Assembly (NCBI RefSeq): GCF_014839805.1
Contig: NC_051140.1
Span: forward strand, 8,701,826 to 8,765,825
Source: Manduca sexta
Taxonomy: Eukaryota; Arthropoda; Insecta; Lepidoptera; Sphingidae
DNA: 64,000 nucleotides
Direction of reading: 5' to 3'
Below the pieces are notes generated by a model. The model saw nothing but the letters and a program-made list of their open reading frames with translations, was not told the DNA's origin and made no database searches. Numbering within the stretch: position 1 is the stretch's first letter; every line of letters begins with the position of its first letter. Below are positions 49,383 to 62,602 of this stretch, piece by piece. The position numbers and the translations under genes are program-made.

Positions 49383-49575
49383 TTATGAATGCGAAAGAAA
49401 CTGTCTGTTACGCTTTCGCGGCTGTACCACTGAACCGATTTTGATGGAATTTGGTATAGAGAAAGTTTGAGACTGCAAAGGAAAGCCACTTTTATCATAA
49501 CCTATTACCAAACTTACAGCGTATTCGATCGCGTTAAAATGTGTTTTGAGTTTGCAATCTATTAAATATACGATT
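49383..49575 (+). mobile_element. Helitron-like 5' fragment
   Basis: Tattatgaatgcgaaagaaa, tgttacgctttcgcggctgt, accactgaaccgattttgat, tttggtatagagaaagtttg. The 3' GC-rich end is missing. Confidence 0.55.
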
Positions 49576-49744
49576 TATAAAGACAAAACAACCATGGCAA
49601 TCTTTTTATGTTCTGATTTCAATGACTACGGATCAGTTTTATACGTTTCAAGTAAATTTTATTTGCCAGTTAAGTACTGTAATAAGCAATGAATGTAGAT
49701 AGTGTTCATTTTATAGTATTAATACCGTCAATTTGGGAACACAG

Positions 49745-49838
49745 ATTAGACAGAGTGACTTTTGTATTAGGTCGGCTTATACATTTATGTGACGAGTAAC
49801 TTTTACTCAGAAGTTATAAAAGAAGCCCTTAAAATTTT
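49745..49838 (+). repeat. Short repeat shared with 31588
   Basis: Gacttttgtattaggtcggc, ttatacatttatgtgacgag, actcagaagttataaaag, agcccttaaaat. Confidence 0.55.
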
Positions 49839-51421
49839 TAAATTCAAAATATATTGCTGAATTTCTTTTTTTATTATATTACTGTGTTCAAAATATTATT
49901 AAGTCACTTTAATAAAAATAATCACGAAATTAAAATACGTAACAATTTAAGAATGTCCAAAATTATTTTTAAAACATTGGTTCCAATTTTGTTCTTGGTC
50001 CTAGCGTTGCTTGACTTTTATAGTTGAGATAAAATTGATTTAAATCGAATGCAATTGAGCGCAATTGTTTAAGCACGTAATAAGAAATAGTGAAACTAAT
50101 AGGGATATCCTTATGTCTTCATGACATGATATCTATAAGCGTAAAAATATCAAATAAATATTAAGTACAATTGTTTAGGTCAAATCAAAACTATTACCGC
50201 ATTATTTTGTTTATAAATAATAATAAATGATTTTCTTTTGCACAAATAGAAATATAACAAGAAGTAAGAACATAAGTACATATGAGTAGTAGTGTTTCTT
50301 AGTAATGTTAGTGATTATAACTATTCAAACAAAATATTTGGCAGGTTGCCCCAAAGTAGGCAAAGTATCTTGGGGACTAAAATATGAATCTATACATTTA
50401 TATTATCTTATTTTTTTATACTTTCATTGAATTAATATATACTTTTTCTGTTCTGACTTTGATAATACTCTATTAATCTATATATTTATTTAATATTATA
50501 TGGTATAAAATCGGTATTATAATTTGTTGTATATTAAGACAAATATAAAACTGTTAATATTAATAAATTATAAAATCACATAATCGAGTGAAATAAACAC
50601 ATTCTGTACTATTTTGTTTTTGAATATAATTACTTAAATGGGCATATAATAGATGCTGTAATCGCCTATAAAAATAAAAACTAAATTCCTTTGAGGTCAA
50701 TTAACTTGTTAATTGTGCGAAATTCTTTAAAAGTAATGAGGTAAATTCTCAACTATTTGCATTCTCTAGGAAAATGCGAGCGCTGCGAGCTGAGATCAAG
50801 GCGAAACTTTGCCTTTGTCCATGAAGTGAAATACGTTAAGTTCTTAATAACATTTTTCAACCCACAATTAATTTCTTACGATAGACTATTGTGTTAACAT
50901 TGTATTGTAACAATGTTAGTTCCTATTAATAGAAATACATGTTTAGATAAACAAACTCCATAACCAAGTTTTAGAGGCACTATATTACACCACTACTAGT
51001 AATACATATACAAAGTATGTTTTATATTAACATCATTAACTATAATTTACTTTCTAAAGTCAGTAAATTTCAAATTTCGAATCTTATTTTTTTTTCTAAT
51101 CCTACATTTTTGTTATCTTATTGCTCTAAATATTTGTATGCATTAAATCAATATAATTAATGCGCCCGAGAGACAAGCCACATGTTGTGGTATATAACTT
51201 TAATATAGCGATTATTTCTGTACGACACGGCAGCAAATTCAACACATATCAAAACAAACAGTGACGTTTGCGCAATCTGGATTAATATACGGATGTATTG
51301 ACGTATATAGAGTTCAGGCCAACTTAATCATCTTTGCTAGTCCTACACTATTTATTCATTGGTTATATACCTGTGAAAATGTATGTACACGTTTAGACGT
51401 TTGGATTTCTATTAAAAATTA
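49839..51421. other. No gene seen
   Basis: Very AT-rich, no repeat family recognised. Confidence 0.5.
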
Positions 51422-51718
51422 AGGTAGTTTTAATAGTGGTAGGTCGCTCTTATGTGAGAGTCCGCCTGGGTAGGTACCACCGCAATGTGTATTTCTGTCG
51501 CCAAGCAGCAGTGTGCAGTCACTAGTTACTGTTGTGTTCCGGTTTGAAATATTGCCAGTGTAACTACTGGATATAATAAGACTTAAAATCTCATTAGTTA
51601 AGTCAAACAATATTTTGTAATTCAAAGTGTTGAATGCTGTTTCTACTGTTAATGGGCAGTCGTATCGCTTACCATCAGGCGAACGGCAAACTCGCTTCGT
51701 CATACAACGCAATAAAAA
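51422..51718 (-). repeat. Interspersed repeat family D, longest copy
   Basis: Reverse orientation: tgtgagagtccgcctgggta and caccgcaatgtgtatttctg at one end, then ttgtgttccggtttgaa, ttgtaattcaaagtgttgaa and cgcttaccatcaggcgaacg. The 100-residue open frame across it is an artefact of this repeat. Confidence 0.75.
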
Positions 51719-51959
51719 CAAAGGAAGAGATAGGTGAATGGATAGGTTTGGAAACGCGAGCTAAACAATGGTAATTCAAAAGGCTGATTATTTACTAAAA
51801 ATGCTGTCTATTCGTGTTAATCATTTTCCGAGTCAGCTTAAAATGTACGAAGATGGGCGCTACGAAGAGCCGAAGTTTCCGTTAATTAGCAAGAAATTAT
51901 CCTACAATCTTACCCACAAGCTAATGTTTAATCTTATTACGTCAAAAGCAAAATATCTA

Positions 51960-52055
51960 AATAAAACTATTCTCGGATTTTATCGTGGTTTTTTATATCA
52001 TAATTTCCTTCCCACGTTTGGAATACTGCATCCTTCATATTCACGGGGGGACTGA
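51960..52055 (+). repeat. Interspersed repeat shared with 62458
   Basis: Aaaactattctcggatttta, tcgtggttttttatatcata, atttccttcccacgtttgga, then catccttcatattcacgggg. It forms the 3' half of an otherwise unremarkable 95-codon open frame, which is why I do not call that frame a gene. Confidence 0.55.
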
Positions 52056-52605
52056 GGTGTTGGTCTTCCGAAAGTCAATGTTACAACATCTACCAATATT
52101 TTACAATTACACAAAATTTTAATATAAGGAAAATAAGTAATAAATCATTTTAATTTTAGAGAATTATTCCTCATTAATTATGCCTTTACCTTAGCGTGAA
52201 CTAAAAACTCAAAGCGTCCAGAATTACTGGCACATAAATATTTGCATGTTCCTTTTAACTCTGATTGGTGATTTAAAACAACAATAAAGCAGTCCGATCA
52301 CGGCGTCAGTACTCATTTCATACACCTAAATACATCGTTAACCTATATATGAAGATTCAATGAAAAATGTGGCTTTTAACATTTATTTATATGTAAATTA
52401 ACTAAATGGTCGGAAATGCATTTTGGCCAGTAACACAATTTGCGTGTGACTTGTGGTTAACAACTTTTTACGTTGTACGCGAGCAATTTATAACTGATTA
52501 CGATAATTTAATATTCTCTTAGTGGCTATAAAAAGTACGTTAAGCTTTGTGAGTGGCCGCGGGTTGAGAGATCTGGTCGTTGCATTGGACACGCGTACCC
52601 TTTAG

Positions 52606-52746
52606 ACGAAGAAGAGCCAACGGCAAGAAAGTACTAAAAATGTTTTATGTTCGTTTATAAAGGAACGCTTGGAACAATATTACGAAAACAGTGGATCGTT
52701 TGAATATAGGTTTGTGGATAATAAGGATTTTATGGCAGAGTATTAA
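52606..52746 (+). other. Candidate terminal exon or transposon remnant
   Basis: After a plausible acceptor (cgtaccctttag) a 46-codon frame runs to TAA: TKKSQRQESTKNVLCSFIKE, then RLEQYYENSGSFEYRFVDNK, DFMAEY. The same frame is open 30 codons further upstream except for one TAG, so an eroded transposon or gene ORF with a single stop is the other reading. Not recognised. Confidence 0.25.
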
Positions 52747-53052
52747 AATATCCCTAATTATATCAGTGACTTAAATGTAATAATAATAAAATATTCTCAT
52801 GAATTGATTTGACGTAATAAATAAAGTATTGAGCAAGTAAAGCCATTGGTCTTGCGTTTGATCTTTCTCCGGTCATGTCGGATACCGTCTCACCGGACTG
52901 TAGACGAACAGAGTGCACTTGTATATTGCGCACACACTTGTGCACTGTAATATTTCCTGTGTAGTTGGCTGGTCTCCGATGAAATTGGCCGCTGTGGCTG
53001 AAATTCGAAAAGGAAGCAATCACCAATAAAGTATATTATTTTTATAATATCA

Positions 53053-54287
53053 CTAGCTTTTGCCCGCGGCTCCGCCCGCGTTATAAAGTTTTTCAGGCTA
53101 AAGTTTTCCGTTATAAAAGTAGTAGTTTCCCGGGAGCCTCTCAAACTGTCTCCATACCAAATTTCATCTTAATACGTTGGGTAGTTTTTGAGTTTAACAC
53201 GTTCAGGCAGACAGATGCAGCGGGGGACTTTGTTTTACAATATATTTTTTAGAACTTTTTAAGAGGAATAATCCCGTCATACATCATTGTTGCATAACTT
53301 TAATCGTTTACGCAGCGCACGCAACGGAAGCTCTTAAAACTAATAATTTTTCCCCGTTTTTGCAACATGTTTCATTACTGCTCCGCTCCGATTGGTCATA
53401 ACGTGATGATATATAGCCTATAGCACTCTAGGAACAAAGGGCTATCCAACACAAAAAGATTTTTTCAGTTCAAACACGGTAGTTCCTGAGATTAGCCATT
53501 ACTGCTCCGCTCCTATTAGTCATAGCGTGATGATATATAGCCTATAGCACTCCAGGAACAAAGTGCTATCCAACACAAAAATATTTTTTTCAGTTCGATC
53601 TGATAGTTCCTGAGATTAGCCATTACTGCTCCGCTCCTATTGGTCATAGCGTGATGATATATACCCCATAGTACTCCACGAACAAAGAACTATCCAACAC
53701 AAAAATATTTTTTCAGTTTGAACCGGTAGTTCCTGACATTAGCCATTACTGCTCCGCTCCTATTAGTCATAGCGTGATGATATATAGCCTATAGCACTAC
53801 ACTAATAAAGAGCTATTCAACACAAAAAAAAAAAATCAGTTCGAACCGGTAGTTCCTGAGATTAGTCATTACTGCTCCGCTCCTATTGGTCATAGCGTGA
53901 TGATATATAGCCTATAGCACTACACTAATAAAGAGCTATCCAACACAAAAATAATTTTTCAGTTCGAACCGGTAGTTCCTGAGATTAGTCATTACTGCTT
54001 CGCTCCTATTGGTCATAGCGTGATGATATATAGCCTATAGCACTCCACGAACAAAGGGCTATCCAACACAAAAAGAATTTTTCAGTTTGGACCGGTAGTT
54101 CCTGAGATTAGCCATTACTGCCCCGCTCCTATTGGGTATAGCGTGATGATATATAGCCTATAGCACTCCACGAACAAAGGGCTATCCAACGCAAAAAGAA
54201 TTTTTCAATTTGGACTGGTAGTTCCTGAGATTAGCGCGTTCAAACAAACAAACAAACAAACTCTTCAGCTTTATATAATAGTATAGA
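53053..54287 (-). mobile_element. Helitron-like element with internal 7-unit tandem array
   Basis: Read on the minus strand it begins TCTATACTATTATATAAAGC after a host A and ends gcggagccgcgggcaaaagCTAG before a host T. It contains tcaggaactac...gaactg words shared with other copies at 25912 and 28380. At 1235 bp it is much longer than its relatives because of the tandem array at 53373-54235. No helicase/Rep ORF remains. Confidence 0.7.
53373..54235. repeat. Minisatellite, seven units of 123-124 bp
   Basis: Units start with cattactgctccgctcc at 53373, 53497, 53621, 53744, 53867, 53990 and 54113. Each contains cgtgatgatatatagcctat, caacacaaaaa and ggtagttcctgagattag. Units differ at scattered positions (for example the A-run length and gaacaaag/taataaag), so the array is not a very recent perfect expansion. 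Confidence 0.92.
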
Positions 54288-57097
54288 TTGAGGAGGCAGT
54301 GGACTGTCCACAATACGTTATACTAACAATACGTATATATGTATAAATTCTTCGTTTTAAAGACTGGTCGTCTTTATCCAATTTGCATTCGGTACACCAC
54401 ATGCAAGTTGCCTTAGTTTTTACAACTTAGGCCTGATTTTATTATCTCAATGGCATCCATTCCCAAGATAACTAATATAATAATTTACAGAAGTTTCTTT
54501 CGACTTAAATCCGCGCACCGACTTAAAACCACAACATCTGCTGCCAGTGTAATACGGAAGCACGATCATCAAGCTCCTAATTACTAAGACACAATAATAT
54601 AGCTAGTTGACCAACACTAGGTTCCAAATTAATGAGGTTGTTATTTGGAAAGTCTATGGATAACAAACATTTGAATCGACATAAATGGGTACGCTATATG
54701 TAAACTGTAATACAGGCCGTATATATACCTTATATTTAATAAATAAATAAATTAAACAATAAATTATTATTTGTCCAGTAATATCAACTGCCTGCTCCAA
54801 TAGCATCTATAAGTGTTTTATACCAAACCATTTCAAATATGAAGTTCTCTCTCTAGAAAAGAATCCAATCAGCTTTTTTTATGAGGAAAATAGAATCCTT
54901 CTCGATCATAAAATATAAAAGATACAATTTATATTTAGGTGTGACCTCTCAGATAGCCAGTATTGACCGTGGCACATCATTAACGACATAGGGAATGATC
55001 AATTTTGTAAGTCGTAACGTTTTCAGTAACCCGCTGTCGCCTCATAAAAACCTTTCAATAAAACTGATGTCGGTCAAAGTGATAAGAGATAGCGGGCGAA
55101 GTGGATATTTGTTTTTTTTTGCAACTAATGGCAAGACGAGCATGTCGATCCTCGCCTATGTTAGAAACAGCAACAAGCCATACACAGCAATACTGTTCAG
55201 AATTTTAATTATTAAACACTACACGTTTTTTTTTTTTAAATTAGATTTGATATCTCAGTAAACAATTTCAAGTAAACACAAGACTTTCGTGACCACAAAA
55301 ATGGGCATAATTTTGCTAAGTACTCTGAAAAATTTGTACAGATTAAAACTAGATTGAACATCATATTAACTTAGTTCACAGCAAAACAAATATTACATTA
55401 CAACAAATAATTCTTGAACAATAAAAAATAGCCGATGAGTAATAAAACAGATGCGCTAATAAAAATTAATATCGCTCACATGTTGTTACTCAGGCCATAT
55501 TTATGATAGTTTTCGTCACCTTTTACGAGCTTTAGGTGTGAACGAGCTTTTATTCCCAATCTAATCACTATGAAACTAGATTATTACGTGCGTAATTTGC
55601 ACTGACGTAAGACGTACCAATCACTTAACTTCCATTTAAGTAAACAGCTCAAATATGAGAAGCATATTAAAATGCCCCGGTTAATAGTACCACAGTCTAG
55701 ACTTGATATTCGATAACTTAATATTTATAAGACGTAATAACTTGTCTTTAGATTAGATATTGATACGATTAATTCAATTACTTATATTGGTATGAACGCT
55801 TTTGATTATTTTATAGATATTTAAAAATTCAAATTTTTGATTTGAATCAATACGCAGAAATAATTTGAATGTCTTTTTTTTTTATTTTGGGTATAATAAC
55901 TATTTTACTCTCATAACATTGGAATGAAAATATCAGTTATTTTTTTAAATATTTTCCCGTACTAAGTTATTTTTTCATAATACTTGTATCGTGTTTTAGT
56001 GTACATTGTTAATTTAAGCTCAAAATTGAATTGATTAAAATATACGCATGCTATAATGACGTGCCGATGGAAAGAACTGGACTTGTTTTGCACTCACAGC
56101 ACGAGGTTCGGGACGATACTTACACTTATTATTTGCGTTCCTTTTTTATGGGTGTTTGTGTTTCCTTTTTTAATTCTTGTTTCTGTCATCGTGTGCAAAT
56201 AAATTTTTAGTATTGTATTGTACTTTAACATATCCCGTACATTTGTGGAGCTTAGATTGCATTAATATTGCAACATTTTGAAGGTCTTTACTTTGCGTGC
56301 GAATATATAACATTCGCAGAGTGAAAAAAAAAAACATTTTGACCATAACACACACTTAAGTACATCAAAAAACGACAAATCAAAAAATAATTTTAACAAA
56401 AAATTTAATCGCCTTCAAAAACCACTCAAAACCAAAAAATAATTTCACGTAACAGGTATATACTGGATACGAATTTTGGAGTCGGTGCCTAATTAAGTTT
56501 ACTTTTAAAAACAAACTACTGAAGCGATTTTGATAAAAAAATCTATGGGACCAATCTGGAGGTATATTCTTTCGTAAAAAAGAATTTTCCAAATCGATCC
56601 ATAAATGAGAGAGTACTGAGATAACAAACAACAAAAAACTAAATATTCACCTCAAATTGTTAACCTCCTCCTTTTTTTCAAGTCAGTTAAAAATATATAT
56701 TGTGCTGAATAAAGGATGTTGACGAAAAACTTACTACTTATATGAGGCAATCGTTGCAGAAGTCTCGTCATAATAATTAATTAAATAAAATTAAACACTA
56801 TATACCACAGTCATATTATGTCTCAATTTCAATATATTTGAATAAAACAGAACGACAGATAAGCATAAAGAATAAAATGCACATAAATTGTTTTTGTCCT
56901 TTAATGTCGGCAATTGGTAGTGTAACACTTCCTATCACCCCTATGCAAAATGACTTAAAACAAATTAAAGTGTGTCATTGTCAATAAAGATAATAAAATA
57001 CAATTTGCAATATTATTTTAGAAGTAACGTGTGATTAAATTAGTCACTGGAAAAATGTAGAACAAAAAATTTTTAATACAAAAACAAATAACGACGA
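54288..57097. other. No gene seen
   Basis: AT-rich with several short open frames lacking motifs; no repeat family recognised. Confidence 0.5.
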
Positions 57098-57335
57098 ATT
57101 ATTTCAGCAGCACTGAGTAGTAACTGTTATGTTCCGGTTTGAAGGTTATTGTAGCCAGTGTAACTGCTGTACATAATAATACTTAACATTTCATGTCTCA
57201 GAATAGCGAGCAAAGTGGAATACCATACAATATTTTGTGATTCAAGGTGTTGGATGGTGTTTCTACTGTTTATGGGTGGTCACTTATATCAGGCGAACGG
57301 CAAGCTCGTCTCGTGATTCAAAACAATAAAAAAAA
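57098..57335 (-). repeat. Interspersed repeat family D
   Basis: Reverse orientation: ttatgttccggtttgaagg, attttgtgattcaaggtgtt, tcaggcgaacggcaagctcg, followed by an A-rich end. Confidence 0.75.
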
Positions 57336-57877
57336 GAAACTTCGTCATTGACAACATAAAATCATTTAAGTGTTCATTGACCGCGAATCTAAATCCTGGA
57401 TCAAATAGGACGAGTCACATTGCAAGCGCTTAACTCAAAAGGCCTCTTTCCTAATTAATGAGATATTTGAGCCAAGACATTGACAAATACCGCGGCAGAG
57501 TGAAATTTGAACCACTCCTGGCTTACACCATCCGTGGCGGGGAATTTCTTAATGAATATCACGAGCAGCAATTTGGAACTTTTCGACTAAGCTTGTATTT
57601 AGCGAACCTCAAAGAAACATTATTTTAAGACGAATTTCGTTGACAATTTCTTTTTATTCGGGTTTTATTGCGATTGTTATAGGTTAACGTATTGTCTAAC
57701 TTTAATTATACCGAGTGGATTTTAAATGAGACAGTAAGATCACCTATAGAAACCATTATAAATCCCGGATATGTTCTTACGAAAGTGTATTTTATGAAAA
57801 CATTTTGAGTAACCTAAAATAAAAATTATTATAATTAAAATAAAATTCAATATTTAAAGCTATAAATAATTTGGTGA

Positions 57878-58140
57878 CTGCCTCGGTGGCGTAGTTGTAT
57901 TGCATGTCCGGTACAATAGCGCTCTGAGGTCCTGGGTTCGAATCCCGGGTCGGGCAAAGTGATATTTGGGTTTTTCTGCTCAGTATCAGCCCGGAGTCTG
58001 GAATTTGTGCCCGATATGGCGATAGGCTCGCCCCCTATCACATCATGGGACGGAACATACTTGGCGAAAAGTGGGTGCCCTAGTTGCGCCTCTGCATACC
58101 CCTTCGGGGATAAATACGTGATGTTATGTATGTATGTATA
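57878..58140 (+). repeat. SINE family B, full-length tRNA-derived copy
   Basis: The tRNA-like head (cctcggtggcgtagttgtat; box B GGTTCGAATCC) is followed by a body with ttctgctcagtatcagcccg, ctatcacatcatgggacgg and ccccttcggggataaatacg, and a TATG-repeat tail. The best-preserved copy of this family here. The tRNA-like head is not a functional tRNA gene: the 5' acceptor arm and anticodon arm do not fold well. Confidence 0.8.
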
Positions 58141-59259
58141 AATAATTTGGTCCCTAAGGCTTTCAAAACCTATAACTTAGAAATTTACCTTTCAACCTTG
58201 GCAATGCGTGAGCATTATTTTTTATTTATTATATATTTTGAATAAAATAAATACTGTTAAGATCAAATATTATGTCAAAATTAATCTTATTATCTGCAAT
58301 ATAATTCCAATTTCCTGCGAGATTACATTTACACCATATCCCAGTAACAACTAACAAAGAGTGGCTTGAAACATTCCAAGAGCCAGCTCCACTGGAACTT
58401 CAAACAACGACACCTTTGCATTAGCTAGCGAATTTATCATATAGTTCTAAATTACTTTAGAAATACGATAGCGTAAGCCGTGGTGGAAAAATAAATATTA
58501 AAGTTAAAGGTGGTAAAAATACCATTTATTGTGCTATTATAATTAATTGCCCTTTTGTCTCTGCTCGCCACCTAAGGTTTTCGGATGAAGAGCGCGAAGT
58601 AATACCGCGCAGTGCTTTATATTAAAAAAATTGGTGGTGTTACTACCATTTTTAGTGATGTAGCTTACCACCTGGCGAGCAGATTGTTCGACCCATATTT
58701 GTATAAGAACCCTAGTAGTAGCGTATCGCGGCACTATATAAGCATATTAAACCACGTTTCGCATCCTCACACTAAGTATTTTTTTATTTATAAAGTAAAT
58801 TATAATATATTCAATGGTACGTTTTAAATAATATGAAAAGTTCTTAAACCATTGATTAAGCTATTCAACAACGAATATTATAAAGTTTTCTAAAATTTAG
58901 TTACTAGGGACGTATCCCAACTAATGAGTCTTTTGAGATCTGTAAGCAGTATTTAGGTAGTAGTAGTATAGTTTATTACGATTAGGAAACTTTTTACTGG
59001 CATCTTTGAAAAGAACCTCACGTATATCCGTACCTATAAGTTGCGTTGGATTCCCCTTCGTAAAATTTCTCCCTTTGCTAGTACCTGGTTTTTTAAATGA
59101 AAATTGCACCAAAATTTTGTTTCCAACACATTAACAAGTATAACAAGCTACTAATCGATCGGCAAACGTGAAAATCAGTGCTGTTTAACAGCATATACTG
59201 GGCTGATATTCATTCTACCACACATCATGCAAGAAATCCGTTGTTAGCCTGGTATTGTT

Positions 59260-59262
<3 letters not shown>
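58141..59262. other. No gene seen
   Basis: AT-rich. The words ctgctcgcca (58561) and tggcgagcag (58672) are a 10-bp inverted pair about 110 bp apart, possibly from an unrecognised MITE. Confidence 0.45.

Positions 59263-59290
<28 letters not shown>
59263..59290. repeat. (TG)n microsatellite, 28 bp
   Basis: Fourteen TG units, then tttgagtg and a T-rich stretch. Confidence 0.95.
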
Positions 59291-59294
<4 letters not shown>

Positions 59295-59708
59295 AGTGTT
59301 ATTTTTTTCTTTTTTTCTATTTATGTGTGTAGAGAAATAAATGGTATAAACATTGTACTTTATGAAGTACGTAGAGCACATTAAATGTCGAAGTCGTCAA
59401 AAGCTTGATATCAATTTGTGAGCAAAATTATGAAAGGCACGTATTGTACTTTATGACATATAAAATTAGTCTGTCGACTGGCTCACACGTAGGCAAGGTC
59501 GAAAGGTGATTCCTAAGATATGCGTATCGCATGCCTTCGGGACGAAATGGTTTATAGTGACAAATATTGAAATATTCTGTTTATCAGTGTTGTATTCATA
59601 ATTAATGTCGCTATTCTCCAAATATTTCATGTATGTAGTACAAATACTTATATATTATACAACGAAGTCCCTCGCTGCGTTTGACTATCTGTCCGTGTTT
59701 AGTTTTCT

Positions 59709-59940
59709 TTTTTTTATTGTTTTGAATGACGAGACTTGCTTGGCCAGATGGTATGCGATACGACACCAATAAACAGTAGTAACACCATCCAACACGTTGA
59801 ATCACAAAGTATTGTTTGGTATTCCACTGCGCTCCCCATCCTGAGACATGAGATGTTAAGTCTTATTATGTTTAGTAGTTACACTGGCTACATGTTCTTC
59901 AACCCAGAACACAACAGCCAGTCTGTATATCGTATCTAGT
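59709..59940 (+). repeat. Interspersed repeat family D
   Basis: After a T-run: gaatgacgagacttgcttgg, caacacgttgaatcacaaag, ggtattccactgcgctcccc, gttcttcaacccagaacaca. Confidence 0.75.
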
Positions 59941-60290
59941 AATTCATATACTATACTTACATCCTATAAAACAATAACACCAAACAACAATATTTCCCTT
60001 TATAATATCCTTTCACTAAATCGAATGTATACAAATATTTGTACGATTGCCGCTGGGGTCTCATAAAGAACTTTCCAGTGCGCACCTGACACCAACCAAG
60101 TTTCCTATGAAAATCGGTATGAATATTTCATAGAAACGTAGTGTCTTGTGACAACGGGAATATATCGTTCTATTCACAATGTCCCTTGGAATGTTTGCCG
60201 CCACAGAATTGTTTGCGATGTGTGAAACCAATACTGATCTGAAATATTCATAGTATACAAATAAATTAAAAGAAGAAGTATATATTGTAA

Positions 60291-60560
60291 AGCGGCGATA
60301 GCCTGGTTGGGAGTGGAATGGATTGCTGGCACTAATGTCAACTGTATGTGTTTGTGAATTATCGCCCGCCTTAACGGTGAAGGAAAACGTTATTAAGAAA
60401 TCTGCATATCTGAGAAGTCCACCATAAAATTTTGAATATTATGAAGTCAGCTAACATGCACTAGGCCCCAGCGTAATGGACTAAAGCCTAAAACCCTGTC
60501 AATTCTTAGTAGTGTAGACGGCCCGTGCTCAGCAATGGGACACTATTGTATATTATTTAT
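60291..60560 (+). repeat. SINE family A copy with internal deletion
   Basis: Head gcggcgatagcctggttggg. The box B region is deleted (gcactaatgtcaactg runs straight to tgtgtttgtgaattatcgcc). The 3' block ggcccgtgctcagcaatggg is present. Confidence 0.8.
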
Positions 60561-62457
60561 ATAAAAATAGTATGTTCTAAATATAAATCATAATATATGA
60601 AATCGGCCCATTCATAACAGATATTGTGTTGATGACAGGATTTTTAATATAAAAATGATTTAATAAGTGACTTATATACGAAGCGGAAAGTTATTCATTA
60701 TAATTAGAACTAATATAATTACCTAAATGAGATCATTTTAGACTTCCATTTTCAATTCAGGAACATGGAACATTTTCAACAGGAAATGAACATTTTTGAT
60801 TTTTTTTGGACCACAGACCCGCAAAGGTACTAAACCTTTTTATGACAAATCTAACAAAATTGAATGATAAAAGTACGATAAACTTAAAAGTTTATTTTGA
60901 CGACCTCTTATGAAAGAGCAGGCGTAGCTTAAACTCCCGTGAGAGAAGTTATTAGCACTAACATTACATGCCTAAGGTTTTCGTATCTGTACTTGAATAT
61001 AAATGAGTTTTTAGGTGACGCACAGACGCTGTTATCTTGTTACTGAGAAACTCTAGATACATAACAATGAATTTGACAGTTGCTTCATACATAATATAAC
61101 GAGACAGTGAAGAGTACGACTGAGCTAAATGGGCTATGTTTTGCATAAATAATCAGGAAATTATAGTGGGCAATCCATACACCGGCCATGAACCCAGAGT
61201 TGACTTTCCCCTGTGAGACAAAATATTTCTAACAACTTTTCTAAAACAATTCAATTTTAAGTAAAAAATGACGATGAAACTTCTTCGCTTCCCGAAATGC
61301 TAAGAAAAATCCAGGGCAAAACGTAGCCTAGTAATGATATAACTTAATTAAATAAGTTCAAAAGTAACAAATAACTTCCATGACATAGCTTCTCAAACTT
61401 TTTTAATAACAAAGATGGAATGTTTCGTAGTTGTTTTTTTTTTACCTATTGATTCGTATCAAAAACATCGTTTTATACACTGGCTTATGCTCCTGATTTT
61501 GTCTGAATAAAAACCCGTCATCGCCATAAATAGAAGTCTATAGCAGATATAATTTAGATTCTTTTTAGTTTAGAGCAAATGTTTCAGAGAAAATACCATA
61601 TTACGATGTTAGTAATTAAATACGAGATATTATTTCTATATTCTAATAAAAAAATGGCAAAAGCTAAGAATGTTATACTAGCAGACATTTTAATCTAAAA
61701 TTTATTTAATTAGTATCTCGTGTTTTACAGAGAATCAACTAACAAGCGCCAGAATAAGACTTCTTAAATTACAAGTTAATTATTGGTATCCAATAATATA
61801 ATTGAAATATAATTTCTGAATATTCGGTTAACAAAATCAACAATAATTGTAAAATTATTTATTTATTGTCACTATAAACAATAACAATGTAAACATTATT
61901 AAAAACATCAATAAAAATCTAAAACAATCCGTAAAGCGGTCGACATTTCAGATGTGAGAAAATATATTCATAAATTCCAATTGGTATGGTCATAACTATT
62001 GAAACTAATAATCATTCGTCTGTGAATTCGGCTAACCGGGATACACCAGTGGAATTAGAACGTTTTTTTTAGATTCTATTTATGTTTGCTATCCGTCGCA
62101 AAAACGTCCTATGCCGCCATCTTTCATGATGTTTATTATTGAAATTCGCCAATTAGTCGTCATATTGAAGAAATTTATGCGCGTGTTCCGTTTTGATCTA
62201 TATCTTAATTCTATACTAGTGACTGTTATGTCTAACTACTTTATGATCTCATAATGTATTACATTCAATCAGTAAAAAATAACTTGTAACTATAAATCGT
62301 AATTATGATAAGTAGGGAAACTTGTAAATTTATAACTGTAGATGTTGTACATGACAATTATAATTGGCGGAGCACCTGAAGAGTAATTAGTGGTTGAGAA
62401 AAGCGATAATACAAGTTATGTGATTAGTCTGCATAACTACAGATGCTACATTGAAAT

Positions 62458-62535
62458 AAAACTATTTTACGGATTTTATCGCGGTTTTTATATTATAATT
62501 TTCTCCTGACATTTCGAACAAAAATGTTCTCGAGT
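62458..62535 (+). repeat. Interspersed repeat shared with 51960
   Basis: Aaactattttacggatttta, tcgcggtttttatattataa, ttttctcctgacatttcgaa. The block at 51960 has the same order of words. A widespread lepidopteran repeat type; class not known to me. Confidence 0.55.
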
Positions 62536-62539
62536 GCAG

Positions 62540-62602
62540 ACTAGTAATCTTTAGGGTAGGCCAATGTTCAGCAGAGGACTTTATATGGCTAATGATGATA
62601 TA
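62540..62602 (+). mobile_element. LINE 3' end fragment of the same family
   Basis: Ctttagggtaggccaatgtt, cagcagaggactttatatgg, ctaatgatgatataatga: same orientation as the (GATGAT)n-tailed 3' end, shortened. Confidence 0.5.

Noticed and set aside
51419..51721. 100-codon open frame
   Set aside because: It coincides with interspersed repeat family D, whose other copies do not keep the frame.
51768..52055. 95-codon open frame on the plus strand
   Set aside because: Its second half is an interspersed repeat also found at 62458, and the first half has no recognisable features.
57878..57955. Possible second tRNA gene
   Set aside because: It is the tRNA-like head of SINE family B: the body and tail of the SINE follow, and the cloverleaf is damaged.
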